NCBI RefSeq assembly: GCF_015708085.1
Contig: NZ_JADNYM010000019.1
Coordinates: 35,672-99,671, forward strand
Source of the DNA: Arthrobacter terrae
GTDB taxonomy: Bacteria; Actinomycetota; Actinomycetes; Actinomycetales; Micrococcaceae
Length of the DNA: 64,000 nt
Direction: 5' to 3'
In this document: piece after piece, positions 18,793-27,844 of the stretch
How positions within the stretch are numbered: position 1 is the first letter of the stretch
How the letters are laid out: each line of letters begins with the position of its first letter
Position numbers and translations under genes: made by a program
Notes under the pieces: generated by a model
Seen by the model: the letters and a program-made list of their open reading frames with translations, nothing else
Databases searched by the model: none
What the model was told of the DNA's origin: nothing

Positions 18793-18806
18793 GGCGCTAG
18801 AGGCCA
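18793..18806 (-). promoter_or_regulatory. weak DosR-like half-palindrome upstream of narG
   Basis: On the minus strand this reads TGGCCTCTAGCGCC, two mismatches from GGGnC-N4-GnCCC, and lies about 25-35 nt before the narG start codon. It is a weak candidate, listed because other members of the putative hypoxia regulon carry better matches. Confidence 0.2.
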
Positions 18807-18893
18807 CCAAATAGTCAACAAAATTCTGCGCTAATAGCTAATTGACTGGCATGGCAGTGGAGGCGGAGTTGGATCAGCAGAACTGCCGGGACA

Positions 18894-18916
18894 CCGACGC
18901 GGGCGGGCCACGTCGG
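18894..18916 (-). terminator. hairpin after the antiporter gene
   Basis: CCGACG (18894-18899) pairs with CGTCGG (18911-18916) around an 11-nt loop, 4 nt downstream of the antiporter stop. There is no T-run, so termination is inferred from position. Confidence 0.4.
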
Positions 18917-18920
18917 GGGA

Positions 18921-20102
18921 TCATTGCGTTGCTGGGGGAGGAGGGCTTTCGAACTGCCTGGCCACGATGACGTCGGTTGACGAATGGGCGAGGATGGACA
19001 GCACAATGACCAGCCCGACGAGGTGAAAGAGCTCATCGGAGCGCGCGGCACCTGATTGGAGGACCAGAAGCCCGTACACCACCGAAGCGAACCCTTTGGG
19101 CCCGAACCACATAGCAGCGAGCTGTTCTTTGGCGGGCAGCCGTGTGCCCAGGAATGAAACCAGCAGGGCCAGCGGGCGGGCCGCGACGATGGCCAGGACG
19201 GCGAAGACCCAGCCTGTCCACGAGATCTCTGAAAACAGGAACGTTGGCGTGATCAGCGCGCCAAAGACCAGGATTGCCGCCAGCTTCAGCAGTTCCGACA
19301 CCAGTTCCCCGAACTGTTCGAATTCCTCCCGGAATCCCGGGCCCGCGTTAGCCACGGTGATGCCGGCTGAGAAAGCGGCGAGGAAGAGGTTGGCTCCCGT
19401 TACCAGGCAGATGGCGAGTACGAGCAGCCCAATGGAAACCGCCACCAGCGGTTGGAGTCCTTTCGTTGCCATCAAAAAGGGAAGCCGCTCAAGCCAGATG
19501 ACGATCAGCGGCACCAGGACTCCGATCAGCAGACCAAGGCCGATTTCTTCGGCAAGGCCGCCGATCCCGACCTCCATTCCGTCACCGAGGGCCAGCAGCA
19601 CGAGGACTATAGGCAGGGCCAATCCGTCATTGAGCCCTGACTCGACGTTGAGGAGGTGGCGTAGGCGTCCGGGAACTTCCTTACGCCCCACAATGGCGGC
19701 CGCGAACACCGGATCAGTCGGCGACAGCACCGCACCGAGCAAGAAGCTCTGAAGCCAAGGAAGACCTGCAATGAAATGGGCCAGCAGCGCGGTGATAAGA
19801 AGTGTCAACGGCAGCCCCAGCAGCAGCGCACGGCCGGGTAATCGCCACGCCCTCCTCAGACCAGACAGCGGCACTTTCATTCCGTCGGTAAACAGGACCG
19901 AAAACAGGGCCAGCTGGGCCAGTACGCCCACGACGGGATCACTGGGCTGGATGGGAATGACGCCAAGCATGCCCTGGCCAAGGGCGAATCCGCCCAGTAA
20001 AAACAGCACGGCGGTGGAAAGCACCGTCCGGCTGGCGCGTTCGGAAATGAGAACGCCGAGGATCAGCAGCACCGCGAAAGCGAGCGTGAGCATCGGTATC
20101 AT
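18921..20102 (-). CDS. Na+/H+ (cation:proton) antiporter, CPA1 type
   Basis: Membrane antiporter of 393 aa with about 11-12 hydrophobic segments. The start MIPMLTLAFAV at 20102 has AGGGGA at good spacing; an ATG two codons upstream (20108) is possible. The ion-binding region LLGAVLSPTDPVFAAAIV and the following LLNVESGLNDGLALPIVLVLLAL (E-S-G-x-N-D) are typical CPA1 motifs. It exchanges cytosolic Na+ or K+ for H+; ion choice cannot be read off. It is divergent from the ABC1 kinase gene and upstream of, but probably not cotranscribed with, narG. Confidence 0.88.
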   Translation of the reverse strand: MIPMLTLAFAVLLILGVLISERASRTVLSTAVLFLLGGFALGQGMLGVIPIQPSDPVVGVLAQLALFSVLFTDGMKVPLSGLRRAWRLPGRALLLGLPLTLLITALLAHFIAGLPWLQSFLLGAVLSPTDPVFAAAIVGRKEVPGRLRHLLNVESGLNDGLALPIVLVLLALGDGMEVGIGGLAEEIGLGLLIGVLVPLIVIWLERLPFLMATKGLQPLVAVSIGLLVLAICLVTGANLFLAAFSAGITVANAGPGFREEFEQFGELVSELLKLAAILVFGALITPTFLFSEISWTGWVFAVLAIVAARPLALLVSFLGTRLPAKEQLAAMWFGPKGFASVVYGLLVLQSGAARSDELFHLVGLVIVLSILAHSSTDVIVARQFESPPPPATQ

Positions 20103-20263
20103 CCACATTCCCCTATCTGTTGGTGGCGCCAGAATACAGGAACGGAACTGCTTTGGCGGCAGCAGCCAGCTGCCGCGCCATCCCCTCCGAAGCACGAGGA
20201 AGTCCGATACGCTGGGATGACTATCGTTGCCCTGGTTCGTTACGTTACGTCGGGAGGACGGGA

Positions 20264-21916
20264 TTGGCCAACCACTTTGAGCGCTATCGCCAGGTAGCGG
20301 AAACGCTCTCCCGGCACGGTCTCGCCTGGCTGCTCGGTGCCACCGGACTTGAAAGGCTTGTCCCCTTCCCACGCGGGGTCGGGGGCGGGGAGCAGGCACC
20401 ACTGAGCAATGCCGAACACCTGCGTCTTGCCTTAGCGGAGCTCGGCCCCACGTTCATCAAGCTCGGCCAGGTCCTGTCCACTCGCTCGGACCTGCTGCCT
20501 CCGGAGTTCAGAAATGAATTGGCCAAGCTTCAGGACGATGCTCCAGCTTTGCCTGCAGGGACCGTAGAAGAGCTGATTGTCCAGGAACTGGGCGCTCTCC
20601 CGACCACCTTGTTTGCGGCCTTTGACTCCGAACCGCTCGCCTGCGCCTCCATTGGCCAGGCCCATACCGCCACCGCGATGGATGGAACAGAACTGGTGGT
20701 GAAGATCCGCCGTCCTGGTGCCGTCCGCCAGATCGAAGAGGATCTGGAAATTCTGCAGAATCTTGCCGCTCAGGCAAGCCGCCGTTGGGCCATCGCCGAA
20801 GACTACGATCTCATGGGAATCGCTGCGGAATTTGCGCAGACATTGCGGGCCGAATTGGACTATCTGCAGGAGGGCCGAAGCGCCGAGCGCTTTACCGTCA
20901 ACTTTTCCGGTGACGACGGTGTTCATATCCCGAAGATTTTCTGGGACTTCACTACCTCACGTGTTCTGACCATGGAGCGGATCCGAGGAATCAAGGTCAG
21001 CGATCTTGCGGCCCTTGACGCCGCCGGCATAGACAGGCGGGACCTTGCCAAGCGTGCGGCCGGCGCCGCTGCGAAAATGATTTTCGAGGACGGTTTTTTC
21101 CACGCCGATCCGCACCCGGGAAACCTGTTTATCCAAGACGGCGGACGAATTGGCCTGATCGACTTCGGCATGGTTGGCCAGGTGGACGAGAAGCTGCGAG
21201 CGCAGCTGGGAATGCTGCTGCTGGCCTTGGTCCGGCACGACCCGGAGCGGGTGACTGCCGCGCTGCTGGACCTGGCCGCATCCCGTCGAAGTGCCGAATC
21301 TGTCCGGTTGCACCGCGATGTGGTGTCGCTGATCGGCCTCTATGAAGGCAAGCCGCTGGCGGAGGTCCCGGTTGTCCGGCTCATTCAGGAAACGTTGGCC
21401 ATTTTGCGCCGTCATCACCTTCAGCTGCCCCGCGAGATGGCGATGCTGCTGAAAATGGTGCTCATGCTGGAGGGACTCGGGGTGCTGTTGGACCCGGCAT
21501 TTCAACTCGGAGAAGTGCTCGGTCCCTATGTCCAGAAACTGGCTGCTGAACGGATATCCGTGGCTGCCTTCGCCCGCAAGCTCGGTAAGGCCGGGAGTGA
21601 GGCCGTGGAGCTTGGCCTGGATCTTCCCGGGCAGCTGCGCCGCCTCCTTGCCATCGTGGACCGCGACGGTGTCGAAGTTCATCTCCGGGCCGCTGAACTT
21701 GAACCGCTGGTGGGTCGGATTGAACGGATAGGCAACCGGCTCGTCGTCGGCATGCTGACCGCAGCCTTCATTAGGGGGATCGGTGAACTCACCACCGCCG
21801 ACACCTCACGCTGGCAGCAATGGCAACGGCCGCTGCTCGGTTCCGGTCTCGGAGCCGTCGGGAGCCTGGGTGCCTACCTGGGTTGGACGGCGCTGCGCAG
21901 ACGTCGGCCGCGCTGA
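20264..21916 (+). CDS. ABC1/UbiB family atypical kinase
   Basis: Protein-kinase-like ABC1 (ADCK/UbiB) protein of 550 aa, starting at the TTG at 20264 with GGGAGGA 6 nt upstream. Hallmarks: the KxGQ motif in FIKLGQVLSTRSDLLPPEF, the Ala-rich loop ACASIGQAHTA, the nucleotide-binding Lys in VVKIRRPG, FFHADPHPGNLFI and the metal-binding DFGMVGQ. The C-terminus holds one or two membrane helices (LGSGLGAVGSLGAYLGWTAL). Family members support isoprenoid quinone metabolism or lipid homeostasis; the substrate is unknown. A hairpin follows the stop codon. Confidence 0.9.
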   Translation: MANHFERYRQVAETLSRHGLAWLLGATGLERLVPFPRGVGGGEQAPLSNAEHLRLALAELGPTFIKLGQVLSTRSDLLPPEFRNELAKLQDDAPALPAGTVEELIVQELGALPTTLFAAFDSEPLACASIGQAHTATAMDGTELVVKIRRPGAVRQIEEDLEILQNLAAQASRRWAIAEDYDLMGIAAEFAQTLRAELDYLQEGRSAERFTVNFSGDDGVHIPKIFWDFTTSRVLTMERIRGIKVSDLAALDAAGIDRRDLAKRAAGAAAKMIFEDGFFHADPHPGNLFIQDGGRIGLIDFGMVGQVDEKLRAQLGMLLLALVRHDPERVTAALLDLAASRRSAESVRLHRDVVSLIGLYEGKPLAEVPVVRLIQETLAILRRHHLQLPREMAMLLKMVLMLEGLGVLLDPAFQLGEVLGPYVQKLAAERISVAAFARKLGKAGSEAVELGLDLPGQLRRLLAIVDRDGVEVHLRAAELEPLVGRIERIGNRLVVGMLTAAFIRGIGELTTADTSRWQQWQRPLLGSGLGAVGSLGAYLGWTALRRRRPR

Positions 21917-21920
21917 ATCT

Positions 21921-21938
21921 AAGACCGGCCGCGGTCTT
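21921..21938 (+). terminator. hairpin after the ABC1 kinase gene
   Basis: AAGACCG and CGGTCTT form a perfect 7-bp stem with a 4-nt loop, 5 nt past the stop. It lacks a T-tract. Confidence 0.55.
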
Positions 21939-21991
21939 GAGCCGTGAATTCGCCGTCATGAATGCGACCAATTTTGGACCACGACCATGAG

Positions 21992-22005
21992 GGGACCTTT
22001 GGCCG
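21992..22005 (+). promoter_or_regulatory. DosR-like box upstream of the Mg-type P-ATPase
   Basis: GGGACCTTTGGCCG matches GGGnC-N4-GnCCC except at the last base. It lies about 85-98 nt before the ATPase start. The pattern is the core of the mycobacterial DosR consensus; assignment is by inspection only. Confidence 0.4.
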
Positions 22006-22089
22006 CAGCCGGACGCAGGTACGGGGCCTACACTAATGCTGGCGGAGCAGGTGCTCCGGGGGACCGCCTGAAAGCATTGGACATTCCTT

Positions 22090-24771
22090 TTGGATCCGGA
22101 CAATTCCGACAGTACGTTCACCGGTCCCGATACCAGTGCGCCTCCGGCCCTGAAGGATCCGGCCCTGAAGGATCTGCCCCTGAAGGATCTGGCCCGCGCC
22201 GGCAGCGAGGACGCCCTGCATGCCCTGCAAACGGATTCGAGCGGACTGAGTTCTGACGAGGCGCGGCGGCGCCTGCTGGATTACGGGTCCAATGCCCTGC
22301 GGACCCACAAGGCAAACCCGTGGAAAGTACTGTTGCGGCAACTCGCCAGTCCGATTCTATTGTTGCTGATCATCACGGCGGGAATTTCTGTGTTTCTGGG
22401 CGACGCAACCAATTCCATCGTCATTGGCGTGATCCTCCTGGTCAGCGTCGGCCTGGGATTCAGCAACGAGTACCGGGCCGAACTCGCGGCCGAGGCGCTC
22501 CATTCCTCGGTCCGGCACCGGGCCGTCGTCGTCCGCGATGGAGCGGAGAAAACCGTGAACGTCGTGGAACTAGTGCCCGGGGACATTGTCCGGCTCACCC
22601 TTGGCGCGGTCATTCCCGCGGACATGCGGCTCCTCACCGCCACAGATCTCCTTTGCGACGAGAGCATCCTGACAGGCGAGTCCCTGCCGGCGGCCAAGGA
22701 CCCGGCGCCGGTCATCGGAACGGCAGCGTTGGGTGACCTTACGTCGTGCATCTTCATGGGCACGATCGTCCAGTCCGGGACCTGTAGCGGTGTGGTGGCC
22801 GCTACGGGCGGCCGCACAGAATTCGGCCGGATTGCCCTCGGGCTCGGGGAACATCAGCCGCAGACGGAATTCCAGCGGGGTCTGAAAAAGTTTTCCTATC
22901 TGCTCCTGCAGGTTGCCACGGTCCTGACTACCCTGATCCTGATCGCCAATCTGCTGCTGCGCCGGCCCCTGATCGAGTCCCTCCTCTTTTCGCTGGCTAT
23001 CGCGGTGGGAATCACCCCGCAGCTGCTGCCCGCCGTCGTCAGCACCTGCCTTGCTGCCGGAAGCCGGGCACTGGCCAAGCGGAAAGTCCTGGTCAAGCGC
23101 CTGGTCTGCATCGAGGATCTGGGCGACATGGATGTGCTCGTCACTGACAAAACCGGGACCCTGACCGATGGCCGGATCAGCTTCCTGGCAGCGATCCCTG
23201 CCGACAGCATGTTCACTGCCAATGCGGTCAATGTGCTGGGCCTGCTTGCCACCGAGTCCGACCTCGGGCACGGGCGCAGCGGTGCTGCAGGGGCGAACTC
23301 CCTGGATGCGGCGTTGTGGGAATCGCCTGCGGGGCAGTCCTGGGAGCCCAAAAGTTACCGCCGGCTGGACCTGGTTCCCTTCGACCACCGGAGCCGGATG
23401 ACCACCGTCCTGATCGAGGACGGCGGCGGGAACCGGCAGATGATCGTCAAGGGGGCGCCGGAGGACGTGCTGAAATACTGTGCCGGGGTACCGGCGGCTG
23501 CGCGTGCGGCGCTGGACGCCCAGTTCGACGCCGGTGCCCGGGTTGTCGCCGTCGCCCGTTGCCCTGCTCCGGCGCTGGAAAGCCTCAAAGGTGCTGACCG
23601 GACCGGTTTGGTACTCGCGGGTTTTCTGTGTTTTTTGGACAATCCAAAAAACAGCGCCAAGGAATCGCTCGAGCAGCTGGCAAAACTAGGGGTAACCGTC
23701 AAGGTCGCCACCGGCGACAACGCGCGGGTGGCCGAAAAGGTCTGCACAGATCTCGGCCTGGACTACGGGAGGACCCTGACGGGGGCGCAAATAGATGCCA
23801 TGGATGACGACGAACTCAGTGCCGCAGTGGGCGGGACCGGGATTTTTGCCCGTGTTTCCCCGGAGCAGAAGGGCCGACTGGTGGGCATGCTGCGCACCAC
23901 GGGCAGGTCAGTAGGGTTCCTGGGCGACGGCGTCAACGACGCCCTGGCGCTGCACGGCGCCGACGTGGGCATCTCGGTGGACAGCGGTGCCGACGTGGCC
24001 AAGGACGCCGCCGACATCGTGCTGATGGACAAGGACCTCGGCGTGCTCGCCGACGGCATCAGGGAGGGGCGGCGGATCTTCGCGAACACCATTAAGTACG
24101 TGCTGATGGGCACGTCGAGTAATTTCGGCAACATGTTCAGCGCCGCGGCAGCGTCCGTTGTGCTGAGCTTCCTGCCGATGCTCCCGGGCCAGATCCTGCT
24201 GAACAATCTGCTCTACGATACCGGCCAGCTGGCCATTCCGGGGGACAAAGTGGATCCGGAGCAGCTACGGGCGCCCTCACACTGGAACATTGCGTTCATC
24301 CGCCGGTTCATGCTCACCTTCGGGCCTATCAGCTCGCTCTTCGATTTCGCTACATTTGCGCTGATGCTGTTTATTTTCCACGCGGCTCCTGGCGAATTCC
24401 GTGCCGGGTGGTTCATTGAGTCGATAGCCACCCAGAGCCTGATCATCTTCGCCATCCGTACGCGCAGGGTGCCGTTCTTCCGCAGCAGGCCGTCCTCCGG
24501 CCTGCTCCTGGCCACTGTGGCTGTGGTGGCCGTGGGGATCTATCTCCCGCTCTCCCCGGTGGGAGGTTTCCTTGGTTTTGATCCGCTCCCGTTGCCGTTC
24601 TTCCTGGCCCTGTTGGCGATGACGGTGCTGTACCTGGTGCTGGTGGAAATTGCCAAGAAGCAATTCTTCGCCCGGGCCGCGGAGCCGCAGAAGGCTCCGG
24701 CCCCGCGCACAGCCGAGCACCACATTCACCGACGCGCAGCACGCTTCAGCGCTTCGGGCCGGCATCCATAG
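22090..24771 (+). CDS. magnesium-type (P3B-like) P-type ATPase
   Basis: P-type ATPase of up to 893 aa. The phosphorylation site is DKTGTLTDG, the actuator loop CDESILTGES, the hinge is GDGVNDALALHGADVGISVD, and about 10 membrane segments are present; KANPWKVLLRQLASPILLLL near the N-terminus is MgtA/MgtB-like. It most likely moves Mg2+ or another divalent cation. The start is uncertain (TTG at 22090, no clear Shine-Dalgarno). The N-terminus contains a three-fold 15-bp repeat encoding ALKDP/ALKDL/PLKDL. In M. tuberculosis a P-type ATPase (CtpF) belongs to the DosR regulon, so the upstream box and location suggest a parallel. Confidence 0.85.
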   Translation: MDPDNSDSTFTGPDTSAPPALKDPALKDLPLKDLARAGSEDALHALQTDSSGLSSDEARRRLLDYGSNALRTHKANPWKVLLRQLASPILLLLIITAGISVFLGDATNSIVIGVILLVSVGLGFSNEYRAELAAEALHSSVRHRAVVVRDGAEKTVNVVELVPGDIVRLTLGAVIPADMRLLTATDLLCDESILTGESLPAAKDPAPVIGTAALGDLTSCIFMGTIVQSGTCSGVVAATGGRTEFGRIALGLGEHQPQTEFQRGLKKFSYLLLQVATVLTTLILIANLLLRRPLIESLLFSLAIAVGITPQLLPAVVSTCLAAGSRALAKRKVLVKRLVCIEDLGDMDVLVTDKTGTLTDGRISFLAAIPADSMFTANAVNVLGLLATESDLGHGRSGAAGANSLDAALWESPAGQSWEPKSYRRLDLVPFDHRSRMTTVLIEDGGGNRQMIVKGAPEDVLKYCAGVPAAARAALDAQFDAGARVVAVARCPAPALESLKGADRTGLVLAGFLCFLDNPKNSAKESLEQLAKLGVTVKVATGDNARVAEKVCTDLGLDYGRTLTGAQIDAMDDDELSAAVGGTGIFARVSPEQKGRLVGMLRTTGRSVGFLGDGVNDALALHGADVGISVDSGADVAKDAADIVLMDKDLGVLADGIREGRRIFANTIKYVLMGTSSNFGNMFSAAAASVVLSFLPMLPGQILLNNLLYDTGQLAIPGDKVDPEQLRAPSHWNIAFIRRFMLTFGPISSLFDFATFALMLFIFHAAPGEFRAGWFIESIATQSLIIFAIRTRRVPFFRSRPSSGLLLATVAVVAVGIYLPLSPVGGFLGFDPLPLPFFLALLAMTVLYLVLVEIAKKQFFARAAEPQKAPAPRTAEHHIHRRAARFSASGRHP
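22146..22190 (+). repeat. three 15-bp tandem repeats in the P-ATPase N-terminus
   Basis: Units ggccctgaaggatcc, ggccctgaaggatct and gcccctgaaggatct at 22146, 22161 and 22176. They are in frame and encode the linker before the first conserved ATPase segment. Confidence 0.85.
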
Positions 24772-24782
24772 CCGGCTTCACT

Positions 24783-25382
24783 TCACTTTGTGGAGGACGG
24801 TTGCGGGACTGTGCGGACGGCGTCGGCTGCGATGATCGCCAGCATCACGATGCCGCTGATCACCGCCATGGCCGCGGCGGCTCGTGTGTGCCAGAGCCAG
24901 CCCACTGTAAGTCCCACTGCACCGAGAATTGCCATGATCACACCCAACGGGGTGAACATGGGTGTGTGAAAGGCAACGGCGAAGGGAATGAAGTGCAGCC
25001 CCACAGCCACCACTATCACGGCCGCCCGCAGCTCAGCTTTGTCGGCGTTGTCGAGCACAATGGTGCCAAGACGGATCAGCAGCAGCATTCCGGCCACACT
25101 GCCGAGATAGATGAACCCGCTTCCGGCACCGACACGACTGGCCTTGGTGAAAACTCTCGGCGTGACGAATACCAGAACGATGTAGGCCAACAGCGCCACC
25201 GCCCAAACGACGACAGCCACCACAGGCCACGGGGCCATCAAAGCGCCACGGTAGGCCATCACGAACACCGTCGCCCCGGCTGCCCCGATCAGTGTTCCCC
25301 ATACGCGAGGGTCCCACGCCCGTTGGATGCCGCGAGTACGGATGCGAAGCTGGCGCTGATCAGTCTCATTCATACGTGCCAT
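24783..25382 (-). CDS. hypothetical integral membrane protein
   Basis: A protein of 199 aa with about six predicted hydrophobic helices (for example WGTLIGAAGATVFVMAYRG, VVAVVVWAVALLAYIVLVFV and the terminal AMAVISGIVMLAIIAADAV). No family is recognised. MARMNETDQ could start at 25382 or three codons later; neither has a clear Shine-Dalgarno. It converges on the P-ATPase, with 11 nt between the stops, and stands alone on its strand. Confidence 0.65.
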   Translation of the reverse strand: MARMNETDQRQLRIRTRGIQRAWDPRVWGTLIGAAGATVFVMAYRGALMAPWPVVAVVVWAVALLAYIVLVFVTPRVFTKASRVGAGSGFIYLGSVAGMLLLIRLGTIVLDNADKAELRAAVIVVAVGLHFIPFAVAFHTPMFTPLGVIMAILGAVGLTVGWLWHTRAAAAMAVISGIVMLAIIAADAVRTVPQPSSTK

Positions 25383-25532
25383 TGTCCATTAGTCCCGGCT
25401 TGAGCGGGATCCCGGAATACGATTCAGCCGAGCCAGTTAGCAGTCCTTGTCGAGTCGCTGATACTAAGCAGATTAAGAACCGTGTTCACCTGAATCGTGC
25501 TCGGTGACCCGCGGCCGGCGTTCCAGTCGGGC

Positions 25533-26114
25533 TCAGGAGACCCAGAACCCGACGGTGCAGAGCAGACGCGTCTCGTCGTCGGCGTCGGCCGGTGGTTCGA
25601 TAGCGGGTGGGAACACCCCGAAGCCGCGCCAGTCCTCGGCGTTGGGCACGACGTGCTCGTTCATTCCGGCGATTATCTCCGTCGAGAGGTGGAACGGGAT
25701 ACCGAGGTGCTTCGCGATCAGCCAGGCCTGGAACGCGCGGTAGAGCGCCAGGTGCACCAGGCCCTCCTTCGCCGGATAGTCGCCGTACTGGAAGCGGAAG
25801 GTCGTACCGGGGTCTACCCCGGCGCGCACGGCAGCTGTCGCGATGTCGTTGAGAGCGTCGTAGGCTGCGATCGGATCATCGCCGAGCAGATCACGGTCGC
25901 GCAAGTCGTCGCCGTCGGCGATCGAGCCGCCGGCAAGTATTCCCGGGACCCAGGCCTCGTCGTAAGCGTGAGCTTTCAGGATGTCGCGGATGGTCGGGTT
26001 TGGGGTTTGGGTCCACCCGGCCGGAGCGGGCTTGTCGAGATCCTCGGGTGTGACACGGTCGATCACGGTGCGAAGGGCGGCATCAGAGGCGAGGAACAGC
26101 TGATTGGTTTCCAT
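25533..26114 (-). CDS. DinB/mycothiol-dependent maleylpyruvate isomerase-like metal-binding protein
   Basis: A helical protein of 193 aa resembling the TIGR03086/DinB_2 group: LRTVIDRVTPEDLDKPAPAGWTQTPNPTIRDILKAHAYDEAW has the typical 'T...P...W tvrdll.H' opening, and further His/Asp residues (HLALYRAFQAWLIAKHLG) could complete a metal site. Such proteins bind zinc and often use mycothiol. Catalytic activity is unknown. It is monocistronic here, with a decayed gene upstream. Confidence 0.6.
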   Translation of the reverse strand: METNQLFLASDAALRTVIDRVTPEDLDKPAPAGWTQTPNPTIRDILKAHAYDEAWVPGILAGGSIADGDDLRDRDLLGDDPIAAYDALNDIATAAVRAGVDPGTTFRFQYGDYPAKEGLVHLALYRAFQAWLIAKHLGIPFHLSTEIIAGMNEHVVPNAEDWRGFGVFPPAIEPPADADDETRLLCTVGFWVS

Positions 26115-26367
26115 TTTCGGATTATACCCGCGGTATGCGGCTCTTCCTCTGGGCGCCTTACCGCACCCCGCGCAGGACGCCTGCTCGGGGCAGCCTTATC
26201 CTGACGAGCCGTCAGTAACGGCTGTGTCGACTGCCTCCCGGCTATCGCGGAAGATTGGGACGGACGCAGTAATCACCCGCACCTGCCGGCACGTCGACCT
26301 GGCCGTCCACATATGCGGGTTCGCCTTGCCCGAGATGACCAAGGAACCTGATTACGGTCCCTCCGAC

Positions 26368-26700
26368 CTAGGACCATGGCGTCTGAGGTCGCAGCCGGGC
26401 AATGCCGTCGATCGTGACATCGACCCGCTCATCGAGGAAGGCGATATGGTCTCTGACCTCTTCGGCGTCGATCAGCGGCTGCCTGTATGACCAAGCCAGA
26501 TCTTTGATGGGGACTGTGTTAAATTCGCGCGCACATCCTGCCGCGGAACATAGAAACGCATGGGCAATCCTGTCTCGTAGAGAATACGACCATGACCCGT
26601 CTCCGCCAGGATCTCACCGTTGAGGGAAATGCGGATGACGCGCAAGGTGCTGCGAATGTCGATTCGCGGGAATGGGTCGTGCGGATGCCTGATGCTCGCC
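26368..26700 (-). pseudogene. DUF427 protein remnant (central deletion plus frameshift)
   Basis: The N-terminal part reads VIRISLNGEILAETGHGRILYETGLPMRFYVPRQDVRANL, a typical DUF427 opening. The C-terminal part is in another frame: DLAWSYRQPLIDAEEVRDHIAFLDERVDVTIDGI...TPWS, ending at a TAG (26368-26370). The middle of the fold, with the usual CPYKG segment, is missing at the junction near 26500. The gene is therefore a remnant. No usable Shine-Dalgarno or start was identified. Confidence 0.65.
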
Positions 26701-27070
26701 CGTCGCCGGCGAGCTGAGTTACCGTGACTTCGCGTCAGCCGGTCTCGCGTACCGAGAAGGGGATGCGGGGATCCCATACCTGAATCTGCTCGAAATTGAC
26801 GGGGGGGCGCTTGCTTTTCGGGCTGTTCGTCGATGACGCACCGGATATCCGAGGGGGAACCGCATAGCTGGGAACCACACGACGCGGCTCCCGCATCGAT
26901 GAGTGGATAGTCCGCAGAATAGGCCGAAGTCACACCGCAGGCAATGGCACGATGAGGCACTACGTGGGGCTCGTTCGTTCCGGCGTCAGGTCCGGCAATT
27001 GGATTTGCTGCCTCAGCCCCCTGCAGAACAATAACTGTTCAGCCCTTGCCGGCCAGCGGTAGTCCGCGAT
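26701..27070. other. non-coding stretch, no supported gene
   Basis: Open frames on both strands have compositions unlike real genes, and no family is recognised. It may contain eroded sequence continuous with the DUF427 remnant. The right end holds the promoter of the padR operon. Confidence 0.4.
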
Positions 27071-27080
27071 ACTATGTAGT
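27071..27080 (+). promoter_or_regulatory. candidate PadR operator
   Basis: ACTATGTAGT is an inverted repeat (ACTA-TG-TAGT) followed directly by AGTAGT, about 40-50 nt before the padR start. Its position suggests autoregulation by the PadR protein, as is common for this family. Confidence 0.4.
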
Positions 27081-27119
27081 AGTAGTCAGTGTCACCGAGT
27101 AGTAAAGAGAATGGAATCC

Positions 27120-27473
27120 ATGAGCAAGCAGCAGATGACCGAGATGCTCAAAGGGACGCTCGAAGGAATTGTGCTCGAGATCCTGGCCGGGCAGCCGGCA
27201 TACGGGTACGAGATCACGGCTCAGCTGCGCGAGCAGGGCTTCTCCGACATCGTCGAGGGCACCGTCTATGCGTTGCTGATCAGGATCGAGCAGCGCGGAT
27301 TTGTGGACGTGGCGAAGGTTCCATCTGAGAAAGGGCCTCCACGCAAGGTCTACTCCCTTAACGCCCTCGGCGGCGAGTACCTCGGCGGGTTTTGGAGCAC
27401 CTGGGATTTCCTCGCAGAACGCATCGAACGGCTTCACCACCACAGCGAACACCATCAGGGAAAAGGACAGTAG
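27120..27473 (+). CDS. PadR family transcriptional regulator
   Basis: Winged-helix repressor of 117 aa (120 aa if the ATG at 27111 is used). MLKGTLEGIVLEILAGQPAYGYEITAQLREQGFSDIVEGTVYALLIRIEQRGFV is the canonical PadR DNA-binding region, followed by the wing EKGPPRKVYSLNALGGEYL. It heads an operon with a DUF1048 gene and a two-component ABC exporter, a common arrangement in which PadR represses the exporter until drug or stress exposure. The inducer is unknown. Confidence 0.9.
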   Translation: MSKQQMTEMLKGTLEGIVLEILAGQPAYGYEITAQLREQGFSDIVEGTVYALLIRIEQRGFVDVAKVPSEKGPPRKVYSLNALGGEYLGGFWSTWDFLAERIERLHHHSEHHQGKGQ

Positions 27474-27475
27474 CA

Positions 27476-27844
27476 ATGGCCACAAAGTGGATCGAGACCC
27501 TCACGGGATCGCTTGAGCAAAAGAAGCAGTACAAACAGGACAAAGCCCGCATTGACGCCCTTCACGAGCCATACAGGAGTGCCGCGCAGGCCATGCACCG
27601 GTATTTCATGTACTACGGCGGCGTGACCGACGGCGGGACACTCATCAGAATGTTCGGCCACTTGGCCGATCTGTGGGAGCGTGCCGCGGTCGACGGGATG
27701 CCCGTGCGCGAGATTGTCGGCGACGATCCGGTTGATTTTGCCGAAACCTTTGGCCAGGCCTATGCGGGCAGGCACTGGATCGACAAGGAACGTGCGCGAC
27801 TGAACAGGAGCATCGAGGACGCCGTGCGCGAGGAACGAAAGTGA
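27476..27844 (+). CDS. DUF1048 domain-containing protein
   Basis: Helical protein of 122 aa (MATKWIETLTGSLEQKKQYKQDKARIDALHEPYRSAAQAMHRYFMYYG), with AAAAGGA upstream of the ATG at 27476. It has the length and opening typical of DUF1048 proteins, which are regularly encoded between a PadR regulator and an ABC transporter. The function is unknown; an accessory or regulatory role in the exporter operon is inferred. Its stop overlaps the ABC ATPase start (GTGA). Confidence 0.8.
   Translation: MATKWIETLTGSLEQKKQYKQDKARIDALHEPYRSAAQAMHRYFMYYGGVTDGGTLIRMFGHLADLWERAAVDGMPVREIVGDDPVDFAETFGQAYAGRHWIDKERARLNRSIEDAVREERK

Noticed and set aside
17688..18800. 370-codon plus-strand frame opposite narG
   Set aside because: Shadow frame; narG covers the region with conserved motifs.
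26104..26490. 128-codon plus-strand frame
   Set aside because: It is antisense to the C-terminal part of the DUF427 remnant and has no recognisable domain.
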